Source: Strigamia acuminata
Lineage: Eukaryota > Arthropoda > Chilopoda > Geophilomorpha > Linotaeniidae
Reading direction: 5' to 3'
NCBI GenBank assembly: GCA_949358305.1
Contig: CASHSZ010000044.1
Location: 1-46,414 of the forward strand
Length of the DNA: 46,414 bases
How positions within the stretch are numbered: position 1 is the first letter of the stretch; each line of letters begins with the position of its first letter. Made by a program: the position numbers and the translations under genes. The notes under the pieces were generated by a model. The model ran no database searches. It had not been told where the DNA came from and saw only the letters and a program-made list of their open reading frames with translations. Below, piece by piece: positions 10,001 through 19,637 of this stretch.

Positions 10001-10820
10001 TATTTTTTTTACCTCGTACCGGTCGCTACATCGGACACGAGTAGAATGCACGCGACCACACGCGCACTGTGAGGTTTAAACGAACGAACGGATATCGGCG
10101 CGGGAGCTTATTTTTTGGGACGAGCCGTCGTCGCTCAGTGACCCCAGCCGCCTCTATTCGCCGGGACGGATGCGTTTTATTTTCCGACTCATTTATTTAT
10201 TATTTTGACCGACCCGAAAGCCAGTCTGAGACCGAGACCGCTTAGATCATGTTGGGCGGATTGAGGTCCTACCGCACCATCGGCCGACGATCGGACGGAG
10301 AAGCGCGCATACCGCACCATCGACCGATGGTCGGATAGAGGCGCGCATGTACTCGAGTCTCGATCTAAAAGCGTCTTCAGAGTCTATCGGATGCGATGAC
10401 CGGGACTCGCATCGACTGCGACGGTACACGGTCCCTGGGAAATGATTTAAAAATGTAAAACGACGATTATTTTGTAAAACTTTTATTCGAATCTGCCACA
10501 ACGAAAATAACCTAATTAACGGTTAAAGCACGAACCGCAAAGTCGGTTCCACGACCGGAGAATTAAAAATTTAATCGTATTTCTTTTTCGGGTGATATTT
10601 TTTTTTTAACCCCGTACCGATCGCCACACCGGACACGAGTAGAATGCACGCGACCGCACGCGCTGCGAGGATTAGACGGACGAAGGACGCACGAAGGGAT
10701 GCCGACGCGGGACTTTATTTTCGGGGCGAGTCATCGAGGTTGCCGCTGCCGCCGCCACTCACTCGACGACCCCAGCTGCCACTATTCGCCGGGACGAACG
10801 CGTTCTATTCCCCGACCTAC

Positions 10821-10879
<59 letters not shown>

Positions 10880-12040
10880 TTCATTTATTTATTTATTTAT
10901 TTATTTTGACCGACCCGAAGGCCAGTCTGAGACCGACGAAGCAAGGGAGGTTTAAAAAAGACGGGTATCGGATACCGTGCCGCTCGGCGGGTACTGGCGC
11001 CGCTCGACCGAGCGACGGGCCCGAGTTCCGCATTCGATCTGAAAGTGTCGGCAAAACCCATCGAACGTGTTCGGGAAGACTCCCGTCCACAACGACGGCG
11101 CGAGACCCCCGGAAGATGAAAATAAAATACGAAACGGCTGATTTTCTGTGAAATTTTTATTACGACGAGTTGCGACGAAGATAACCTAATTAACGGTTAA
11201 AGCACAAACCGCAAAGTCGGTTCCACGACCGGAGAATTAAAACTTTAATCGTCTTTCTTTTTCGGGTGATCTTTTTTTTACTCTGTACCGATCGCCACAC
11301 CGGACACGAGTAGAATGCACGCGACCGCACGCGCTGCGAGGTTTAGACGGACGAAGGAATGCTGGTGCGGGAGCTTATTTTCGGGGCGAGTCGTCGGGGC
11401 TACCGCCGCCGCTGCCGCCGCTCAACGACGCCACCCGCCCCTAGTCTCGCCGGGACGGGAGCGTTCTATTTTCGATTTATTCATTTATTTGTTATTTTGA
11501 CCGGCCCGAAGGCCAGTCCGAGACCGTGACGAAGCAAGGGAGTTATTTGATCGGATACCGCGCCGCTCGGCGGGTACTGGCGCCGCTCGACCGAGCGGCG
11601 GGCCCGAGTTCCTCGTCCGATCTGAAAGCATTCGCGAAGCCCGTCGAACGTGTTCGGGAAGACTCCCGTCCACAACGACGACGCGAGACCCTCGGAAGAT
11701 GAAAATAAAATACGATACGGCCGATTTTCTATAAAATTTTTATCCCGATAAGTCACGACGAAGATAATCCAATTAACCGTTAAAGCACGGGTCGCGGAGT
11801 CGATTCCACGACCGGGGAATCAAATTTCGACTGTCTGTCTTCCCCCGTTACCCGTTTTTTAATTCCGAGCGATGTCCGGCGCGCGCCCGTTCGCTCCCTC
11901 CCTCTACCCGGAATAGACAGACGTGAGAACGGAGCAAAATCTCTGACCTCGGCCCGTCCCGCCGCTAGTTTATTTATTTTCGACTTATTTATTTATTTAT
12001 TTATTTATTTATCTATTTATTATTTTGTTTGTTTATTTAA
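7064..12040 (-). repeat. Head-to-tail array of eight 0.58-0.70-kb retroelement-like units
   Basis: Anchor hairpins start at 7064, 7684, 8344, 8983, 9627, 10207, 10908 and 11499 (spacings 620, 660, 639, 644, 580, 701, 591). In minus-strand order each unit has: a GAGACCCC-type box beside TTTATTTTCATC; a more variable block; GACTGGCC-TTCG-GGCCGGTC; and an (AAAT/TAAA)n tail. The rest of the unit follows: a GC-rich block, TGCATTCTACTCGTGTCCG, an A-run, the palindrome ATTAAAATTTTAAT, and TTAACCGTTAATTAGG. Units at 7684 and 10207 share a distinct variable block (GATGCGATGACCGGGACTCG on plus). A stem-loop followed by a short tandem tail is typical of LINE/SINE 3' ends, so the unit may be a retroelement 3' end amplified in tandem. 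The open frames in it (for example those starting MHATARALRGL on plus) drift out of frame between units and are not called as genes. Confidence 0.8.
10819..10907 (+). repeat. (TTTA)n microsatellite, longest tail of the array
   Basis: About 20 TTTA units with one TTCA interruption, directly before the hairpin at 10908. Shorter versions precede every other hairpin (for example 8308-8340 and 9586-9610). Confidence 0.9.
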
Positions 12041-12102
12041 TTATTCTATTTCATTTTATTTTTTTAATGAATTATTATTATTATTGTTGTTTAGCTAGAA
12101 GT

Positions 12103-13158
12103 ATGCTACGTCGCGTGTCATTATCGCCATTGTTATCACCGGGCGTCGCGTCGGTTCATTCGCCAAAATCAGACAGACAGACACAATGGACGCGACACGC
12201 GCTTCGCACACGGAGGTAAATTATTAAACCATTACTTGTAAAATGTTATTTTGTCAATTGGCCGCGTTCGCGTTTTGCGTGCGCAGAATGCACGAACTCA
12301 CCGAGTTACTCGCGTAAACGTTAGCGTCGCCGTTGTTCTCGTCGCTAGACGAAACGACCAATTTGACGAATGGACGAACGAGTTTAACGAATTTGATAAA
12401 ACTTAACGAGTGGACGAGATTAACGAATGAATGAATAAATAAAAAAAAATAAAGAAATAAATAGGCGTTTGTTTCGGGGCAATTCGTATAGTGCAACGAG
12501 TCGTGCGGTGAAACTATAGCGCCCCCCTCTCGCTCGTCCTTCGGTCTCTTTTCCTCACCTCCACCCCTTCTTCTTTCGGTTTTACCGCGCTCGCGCTTCG
12601 ATTTAATTCAATTTAATTTAATTTATTCCTTCTCTACAGATGCCGATCGAAAACGAGAGCGAGAGTGGGAGCGAGAACGAGGCCCTTGTCGGGCGGGCTG
12701 GAGGCTCCGGCAAAGACAGTGGCGGAGGAGGGAGAGGGCGAAGAAGGAGGAGAGGGAGGAGAAGGAGAAGAAGAGGAAGAAGAAGAAGATGAAGAGGAAG
12801 AGGAGGAAGAGAGCGACGACCGAGACGTCGCCGATGGAGTCGAGTTGCTCCCGGCTGGAGGCCCCGTGTTCTCGCGTTTGGCGTTGGACGCGCACCGCGC
12901 TATAGTTAGAATGCTGATGCGCATGGTGAGTGAGTCAGTCGGTGGAAAACGTTCACCGTGCATGTACGCACCTTTTTTTCCCCGTATTTCGACGAACATT
13001 CGTTTTTTTTTTTTTTTTTTTTTTAGCCGCCACCCAACACTGGTGGCTCCTCCGACGCACCGGCGGTTACCCGCGAGTCGAAGAAACGGGACAGTGAGCG
13101 AATTCTCCACTAAGCGCCTCTTCGAATACTCATCTTTTCTTCTCTCATTTCAGAATAG
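12103..13158 (+). CDS. Candidate spliced gene, acidic small protein of unknown function
   Basis: Proposed exons 12103-12215, 12640-12925, 13027-13093 and 13154-13158, with introns of 424, 101 and 60 bp. All have GT-AG ends and good acceptors (CTCTACAG, a long T run with TTAG, TCATTTCAG), and the phases match (2, 0, 1), giving about 156 residues and a TAG stop. Exon 2 encodes a Glu-rich run (GEEGGEGEEEEEEEDEEEE, from about residue 62) and then a helix-like segment FSRLALDAHRAIVRMLMRM ending exactly at the donor ATG|gtgagt. Exon 3 encodes a Ser/Arg/Lys stretch. No domain is recognised. Uncertainty: exon 1 could instead start at ATG 12185 in another frame, which would end early in exon 2. The first exon is therefore the weakest part; exons 2 to 4 are better supported by their splice sites. 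Confidence 0.45.
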
Positions 13159-13679
13159 ATGGATAGGCAGATAAAGGCGACATCGAGGATCGAAACGGCC
13201 AATATTTCATTTTATTTCATTTCATTTCATCTTTATTTTATTTTATTTTATTTTATTTTATTTTATTTTATTTTTTTATGTATTCGATTTGTTTATTAAT
13301 TTGTTTGTTTGTTTTCATTTGTTTTCATCGATTCGTTTAAAATGCTAGACGAATAAAAAATAAATAAATAGATAAACGAACTCGGTTGTTGTTGCGTGGC
13401 TTCTTTAAGCGAGCTCGGGGTTGCCTCGCACGCACGAGGGGCGCACCGGTAGTTACTTCCGTGGTGTTGCGCCGTGCACACCGTGCGCCGACGGTAGTTT
13501 GCGCGCATTGTCTGTCGCGCGACCCACTCGGTCTATCGGTACGGAGGCATCGTCGTGGTTCGTATTTTGGAGCGGCCGTGTCTGGCCTCGAGAGGGAGAG
13601 GAGGGGGAGGAGGAGGAGGGAGGGGAGACGGTGACAAATATTTATTTTGAAACAAATTACCGGGACTACCGGCGCTCGT
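13159..13679. other. Non-coding stretch with (ATTTT)n
   Basis: (ATTTT)n/(ATTTC)n runs at about 13203-13275, then T-rich sequence and a GC-rich part (13400-13635). The GC-rich part contains repeated CGCACGC and GGTAGTT words and a purine block (13588-13630, GGAGGAGG). No supported gene. Confidence 0.4.
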
Positions 13680-15385
13680 TGGCGCCCGTTGTCCCGTGCG
13701 GGCCGTTAACGGGCCGCCGACGATCCCGCAACGGCCCCGTAACGGCCCGTACGGGCCGTTAACGGGCCGCACGAGGTTGGCGAGGCCGCCGCACGGGCCG
13801 CCGACGGTCCCGTAACGACCCCGTTAACGGCCCGTGCGGGCCGTTAACGGGCCGCCGACGGTCCCGTCACGATCCCGTAACGGCCCGTACAAGCCGTTAA
13901 CGGGCCGCCGACGGTCCCGTCACGATCCCGTCACGGCCCGTGCGGGCCGTTAACGGGCCGCCAACGGTCCCGTCACGATCCCGTCACGGCTCGTGCGGGC
14001 CGTTAACGGGCCGCCGACGGTCCCGTCACGATCCCGTCACGGCCCGTGCGGGCCGTTAACGGGCTGCCGACGGTCCCGTCACGATCCCGTCAACGGCCCG
14101 CATGGAATCGTACGGGCCGTTAACGGGCCGCCGACGGTCCCGTCACGGTCCTGTCACGATCCCGTAACGGCCCGTACAAGCCGTTAACGGGCCGCCGACG
14201 GTCCCGTCACGATCCCGTCACGGCCCGTGCGGGCCGTTAACGGGCCGCCGACGGTCCCGTCACGATCCCGTCACGGCCCGTGCGGGCCGTTAACGGGCCG
14301 CCGACGGTCCCGTCACGATCCCGTCACGGCCTGTGCGGGCCGTTAACGGGCCGTTAACGGGCCGTTAACGGCCCGTTAACGGCGTAAAACCAAAAACAGG
14401 ATTCGAGATTAATGTCTATGAATGTTGTACGCGTTTTCACGTACGTGTTGTCGGTTGTTGATTTTTTCGATTTACGCCGTAACGGCCCGTTAACGGCCCG
14501 TTAACGGCCCGTCAACGGCCCGTCAACGGCCCGCATGGAGTCGTACGGGCCGTTAACGGGATCGTGACGGTCCCGTCACGATCCCGTCACGGCCCGTGCG
14601 GGCCGTTAACGGGCCGCCGACGGTCCCGTCACGATCCCGTCACGGCCTGTGCGGGCCGTTAACGGGCCGTTAACGGGCCGTTAACGGCCCGTTAACGGCG
14701 TAAAACCAAAAACAGGATTCGAGATTAATGTCTATGAATGTTGTACGCGTTTTCACGTACGTGTTGTCGGTTGTTGATTTTTTCGATTTACGCCGTAACG
14801 GCCCGTTAACGGCCCGTTAACGGCCCGTCAACGGCCCGTCAACGGCCCGCATGGAGTCGTACGGGCCGTTAACGGGATCGTGACGGTCCCGTCACGATCC
14901 CGTCACGGCCCGTGCGGGCCGTTAACGGGCCGCCGACAGTCCCGTCACGATCCCGTCACGGCCTTCGTTCCCGGACTTCGGCTCGCCGACGGCCCGTACG
15001 ACCTCACGCGGGCCGTTAACGGGCCGTTAACGGGCCGTTAACGGCCCGTTAACGGCGTAAAACCAAAAACAGGATTCGAGATTAATGTCTATGAATGTTG
15101 TACGCGTTTTCACGTACGTGTTGTCGGTTGTTGATTTTTTCGATTTACGCCGTTAACGGCCCGTTAACGGCCCGTTAACGGCCCGTCAACGGCCCGCATG
15201 GAGTCGTACGGGCCGTTAACGGGCCGCCGACGGTCCCGTCACGGTCCCGTCACGGCGCGTGCGGGCCGTTAACGGGCCGCCAACGGTCCCGTCACGATTC
15301 CGTCACGGCTCGTGCGGGCCGTTAACGGGCCGCCGACAGTCCCGTCACGATCCCGTAACGGCCTGTGCGGGCCGTTAACGGGCTG
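13680..15385 (+). repeat. GC-rich 53-bp satellite (GGCCGTTAACGG family) with three 90-bp spacers
   Basis: The basic unit is 53 bp (for example starts 14231 and 14284), made of GGGCCGTTAACGGGCCGCCG, ACGGTCCCGTCACGATCCCG and TCACGGCCCGTGC. Units carry the palindrome GTTAAC. Three copies of an unrelated spacer beginning TAAAACCAAAAACAGG lie at 14385, 14701 and 15058 (intervals 316 and 357), with the same sequence by eye. Each spacer is flanked by inverted arms (CGTTAACGGCGTAAA / TTTACGCCGTTAACG in the third copy), so each spacer is the loop of a potential long hairpin. Not coding. Confidence 0.9.
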
Positions 15386-16261
15386 AAAACGGGAAAACTG
15401 AAAGAGTCGGGCGCGAGACCACGTGACCCGGAGTGTGGTTTTTGGGGACGAGGGCCGTCCTCCGACCGCGCCGTGACGCGCCCCGAGTCGGATCAAGAGG
15501 CGACCCGGTCGGAAACCGAACCTCGGGGTTCCTTGAGGCGTGGTTTTTTGGGGACGGGGGGGAGGGGGGGGATCGGGTCGCGTGCTCCGAACGCGCCGCG
15601 ACGCGCCGTGGGTCGGTCACCAACCTTTGTCAATATTTTATAAATTTCCACGGAATTTCAGCAATGTTTTACATAAGTCCGTCAAATCGGGCAGAAATAT
15701 CTCGTACAATGTCGCTGCAATTCTGTGGAAATTTATCAGATATTGACAAAATTCGGTGACGGGCGGAAGGGCGATTCCCGGGCGGAAGAGAGAGAGAGAG
15801 AGAGAGAGAGGGGGGACGGCCGGCGCCTACGCCGACGGGGCGCGGAGGGCGAGTGCACTGTTCACGCATGTGGGCGCGTGTGGACGCTCGATTTACTGGC
15901 GCGTTGGACAAGTCAAAAAAAATTTCCCAATGTCTGACAAAAATTCCATCGAATCACGGCAATATTTGACAACACTTGCACAGATTTTTAGCAACATTCA
16001 CCGGCGAGGTCGTTGATGAACTCGCTTTACCCCGATGAATCTCGCGCGACAACAACCCTGCGAAAATACCAAATCTCGTACGAATAATAAACACGGCGCA
16101 AACCGCACAAAAACCCACGACATAAAATCGAATGTCGTCTATCGGCACTCTCAGCATTCCCCCGGACATTTTCCGGAAGAGTTTGGTCCGGCCGGAATCC
16201 GAGGAATAGTCACTCCCAAAGTGCGGATTTTGCGGGTGCACTCGCTTCCGAAGGTTAAGTT
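15386..16261. other. Non-coding interval with a fold-back element and (GA)n
   Basis: 15425-15625 holds two related GC-rich copies around GGTTTTTGGGGACG and GGTTTTTTGGGGACGG. A fold-back lies at 15626-15750. (AG)n is at 15787-15810. Beyond 15900 is AT-rich sequence, with words (TTGACAA, AATATTTGAC) resembling the fold-back arms. The segment just before 16262 may be internal sequence of the decayed copia element that follows, but no pol motif is visible. Confidence 0.4.
15626..15750. repeat. Fold-back (inverted repeat) element, 37-bp arms
   Basis: 15626-15662 and 15714-15750 are inverted copies with about 4 mismatches, including the exact core TAAATTTCCAC and ends TTTGTCAATAT. The loop is about 51 bases. 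No clear target duplication was found. Confidence 0.6.
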
Positions 16262-16980
16262 ATTACCCGACATTGAGGATCATCGAGTTCCAGTGGGAAT
16301 TTTCGGGCTTTCGTAGCGTTCTTCAATAACAGTACCCGGCTCGATGATTCGACTTTATTATTTTCCTTTTTCAATCTCATGTACACTGTAATTCCAGTAT
16401 CCGATTGTTATTTTCCCCGATCCTATTTCCATCGAAAGGGGGAATTGTTGGTCAAAAATAGCCCAAAGTGTGTCGATGTGATATAGGATCGCATTTGATC
16501 TTTTGTTTATTAATTATCCAAGTGTATTTGTTGTGATAATTCAATTCTCGACTTCATTTATGATTATTTATATATTTACCTCGTTTTGTGTACTTAAGCA
16601 TGGAGTACCATGCATTCTCTAGTTTTTTGTTTATGTAACGCCTAATTCCGACACCAGGTGTCATCCTTGTACTTTTCACCATCCAAGATGGCCGCGCACA
16701 CGGTTTGGTGCTTGTCTGTTTCTCTCCACCTGGAAAATGGACATTTATGTAAGATTTCAATTCATTTCAGTAAAGTTTTATGTTTTTAGTGCATTGCATT
16801 TCATTTAGAGCACCTTCTGTGCTGTTGACAATTAGTTTAGGCGCATATGAGTGGCATTAGGCCGCGCGCACTCGTCTCGGCAATTTGTAGCATCGTCGCT
16901 ACGTCCGTGTCAGTGACACGGCGCCCGCGCACGTTTCCACGCTTCGGTTTGCACCGAATTTTGCGCTGCTCTCCTCTGCT
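16262..16980 (+). mobile_element. Decayed copia relic: 3' UTR, polypurine tract and LTR
   Basis: 16262-16445 aligns to the 3' untranslated part of the intact copia element at 24495-24680. Shared blocks are GAGGATCATCGAGTTCCAG, TGGGAATTTTCGGGCT, AACAGTACCCGGCTCGATGA and CATCGAAAGGGGG. An LTR-like region follows, beginning TGTTGG at 16446. It contains the TCC[A]AGATGG...CGCAC and GCGCATAT words in the same order as the 482-bp LTR and ends CTCCTCTGCT at 16980, where satellite starts. It is strongly diverged and lacks the 5' part of an element, so it is an old, truncated member of the same lineage. Confidence 0.8.
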
Positions 16981-18279
16981 GCCCTTCAAAATCGTATTCG
17001 ACTCGTTTTCGAGTCGAATGCGAATTTTGCCCTTCTTCAACGCGAAATCGTATTCGACTCGTTTTCGAGTCGAATGCGAATTTTGCCCTTCTTTAACGCG
17101 AAATCGTATTCGACTCGTTTTCGAGTCGAATGCGAATTTTGCCCTTCTTCAACGCGAAATCGTATTCGACTCGTTTTCGAGTCGAGTACGAATTTTGCCC
17201 TTTCTTTCTCAACGCGAAATCGTATTCGACTCGTTTTCGAGTCGAATACGAGATAGTCGATGACCCGTTCCCGGACTTTGACTCGTACGACTCGTATTCG
17301 AGATGTATTCGAGATGTATTCGAATCGTATTCGAGTCGCATTCGAGATGGTCGATGATTTCCACTCGCTCGTATACGCGTTGTATACGAGCTCGTATTTT
17401 GATCGTAATCGTAAACGAATCGTTTACAAGTCGTATACAAGTTGTATACGACGTGTATACACCTCGTATACGAACGAAGTTTGGAAAATCCACCGGATAC
17501 TTACTACGACATGAAAACACATAGTAGTCACATACGTCTTATTTGGAAATTGTGTTTTCACAAACTTTGTTCGTATACGAGGTGTACACACGTCGTATAC
17601 AACTTGTATACGACTTGTAAACGATTCGTTTACGATTACGATCAAAATACGAGCTCGTATACAACGCGTATACGAGCGAGTGGAAATTATCGACCATCTC
17701 GAATACGACTCGAATTCGAGTCGCATCCGAATCGAATACGAGATAGTCGATGACCCGTTCCCGGACTTTGACTCGTACGACTCGTATTCGAGATGTATTC
17801 GAGATGTATTCGAATCGTATTCGAGTCGTATTCGAGATGGTCGATGATTTCCACTCGCTCGTATACGCGTTGTATACGAGCTCGTATTTTGATCGTAATC
17901 GTAAACGAATCGTTTACAAGTCGTATACAAGTTGTATACGACGTGTATACACCTCGTATACGAACGAAGTTTGGAAAATCCACCGGATACTTACTACGAC
18001 ATGAAAACACATAGTAGTCACATACGTCTTATTTGGAAATTGTGTTTTCACAAACTTTGTTCGTATACGAGGTGTATACACGTCGTATACAACTTGTATA
18101 CGACTTGTAAACGATTCGTTTACGATTACGATCAAAATACGAGCTCGTATACAACGCGTATACGAGCGAGTGGAAATCATCGACCATCTCGAATACGACT
18201 CGAATTCGATTCGTATTCGATTCGAATACGATTCGAATTCGATTCGAATACGAATACGATCAAAATACGAACTCGTAAC
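16981..18279 (+). repeat. Palindromic satellite, segment 1
   Basis: 16984-17250 holds about five 56-bp units in plus orientation (ATTCGACTCG-TTTT-CGAGTCGAAT hairpin plus GCCCTTCTTCAACGCGAAAT). Then come two 490-bp units (anchors 17424 and 17914), each a large inverted repeat with arms of ~150 bp around a ~79-bp asymmetric core. The segment ends at the GTAAC target duplication of copia element 2; the interrupted sequence resumes at 25168. Confidence 0.92.
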
Positions 18280-18761
18280 TGTTGGTTTCCGATACCAAAT
18301 AGTCCTCCGTATTCATTTCATGTATTTATATTGTGTTTCTGCATCATGCAGCCTTTATAGTATTTATTTAGACTTTACTTATTGTTTAACATGAGGCATA
18401 ATGCTGCCTGTATCATTTTTGTATCAGTTTAACTTTTCCAACACCAGATGGTGTCAGTCTATGTTTTTCACACATCCAAGATGTCCGCCTGCGTGTCTAC
18501 AGGTTTCTGCTTATCATTCTCGTCCAAATGGACTCCAATTTGTAAGTGTTTTTATTTATAATTAAATATTGTTTATTTTTACATTCCTTTGTTGTATTTG
18601 GCCGCATATAAGCACGTTTAAACGTGCGGCGCCTCGTCATCGTCGCGTTATTATCGGCGATAGTTTGCGCTCGCTATTTCGGCCGTGCGCGTGATATTTT
18701 CACGGCGTTTACCGCTTCCACATGGTCAGTTTGACCACTTTGCGCCTCCTCCTCTGCTACA
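18280..18761 (+). repeat. 5' LTR of copia element 2
   Basis: 482 bp. A TATAAG at 18607-18612 is a candidate TATA box for the element transcript. The terminus TCCTCTGCTACA resembles the 3' end of initiator tRNA-Met and is complementary to the primer binding site that follows. Confidence 0.95.
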
Positions 18762-18763
18762 AG

Positions 18764-18779
18764 TGGTAGCAGAGGATGG
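18764..18779 (+). other. Primer binding site of copia element 2
   Basis: TGGTAGCAGAGGATGG, two bases inside the 5' LTR, is complementary over 16 bases to the 3' end of an animal initiator tRNA-Met including CCA. It also lies in the right arm of an 11-bp hairpin with the LTR end (18750-18760 with 18766-18776). Confidence 0.92.
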
Positions 18780-19637
18780 TTGGCTGTCCAGCAGCGCAAC
18801 AAACCACTAACCTTTATCGCCATTTTCGCGAAACTCGCGAATTTGCGATAAATTCTTTATTTGCAGATTTCCTCGACGATTTTTGTCTCCAGAACGTTCG
18901 CGACGACGCGCCGACGTTCTCACGCATTTTATGCTACCGGTTCTACAATTTTCCATTTGATTTCGCTCGAATCTCCGCGAGTTTCGCGATTTTCGAAGCG
19001 AATTTTGTGTATTTTGCAGATTTTCGCCGATTTCCAGCGATTCAACGCGGGAAAACCCACTGGACGCAGTGTGAACGACGTGTTGAGGAATATCCCGACC
19101 TCGTACACACTGTACAGTCGAAGAAACGACGATTTTCGAATTTTCGGCAAGAAAAACGACGAATTTCGACAATTTTCGCATTTTTAATGCGCAACGACGC
19201 CATTTTTGCTTTGCAATTATTGGCGCAACGTCTCATCACGCTAATCAAATATTCCTTTTCAGTAGTCGTAATAAGCTTGTTAATTTTAAGGTATATTTAA
19301 GGTTTTGGGGGCCCTTTAGAATAGTTTTTGCTCTTCGGTTCCAGTCGGAACCACCGCATTAACTCATTCCTAGCCAGTGCTTACCGTGGCCAACAGGTAC
19401 TCCCGCGCCTCCAGGCAGGCGAACGGACCCCTGTGTGTTGGCTGGCTAGGGTTATTTGGCCACTTCAGAAGTGGTCGCCCAATTCGATTGATATCCGCTT
19501 TGACAGTGCTTCGATCAGTGCGCCGTATTCGTGTTGCGCAACGCAATATCGTGCTACGAGAACGTCAAGTGCTCCAATTAGTGCCATTCTCCATCCAGTG
19601 TGTTTTGCTACGGATTGCTTCGTAACTCCGCGTCATT
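18780..19637 (+). other. Leader of copia element 2
   Basis: About 0.86 kb between PBS and gag, with many TTTTCG/GATTTTCG words like the leader of element 1. A 174-codon open frame (18776-19300) begins at an ATG inside the PBS. Four of the five differences from element 3 seen in it change an amino acid, so it is not called as a gene. Confidence 0.55.

Noticed and set aside
7498-11500. Frames beginning MHATARALRGL in several array units
   Set aside because: Similarity follows the DNA repeat; frames diverge by indels after about 30 codons and end in (TTTA)n-encoded FIYLFIYL.
16981-18279. CRISPR-like array
   Set aside because: The 56-bp units are contiguous without unique spacers, in a eukaryotic setting, and no cas genes exist.
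18776-19300. 174-codon leader frame as a third retrotransposon protein (Env-like)
   Set aside because: Overlaps the PBS, no signal peptide or membrane pattern, and most substitutions between the two copies are replacements.
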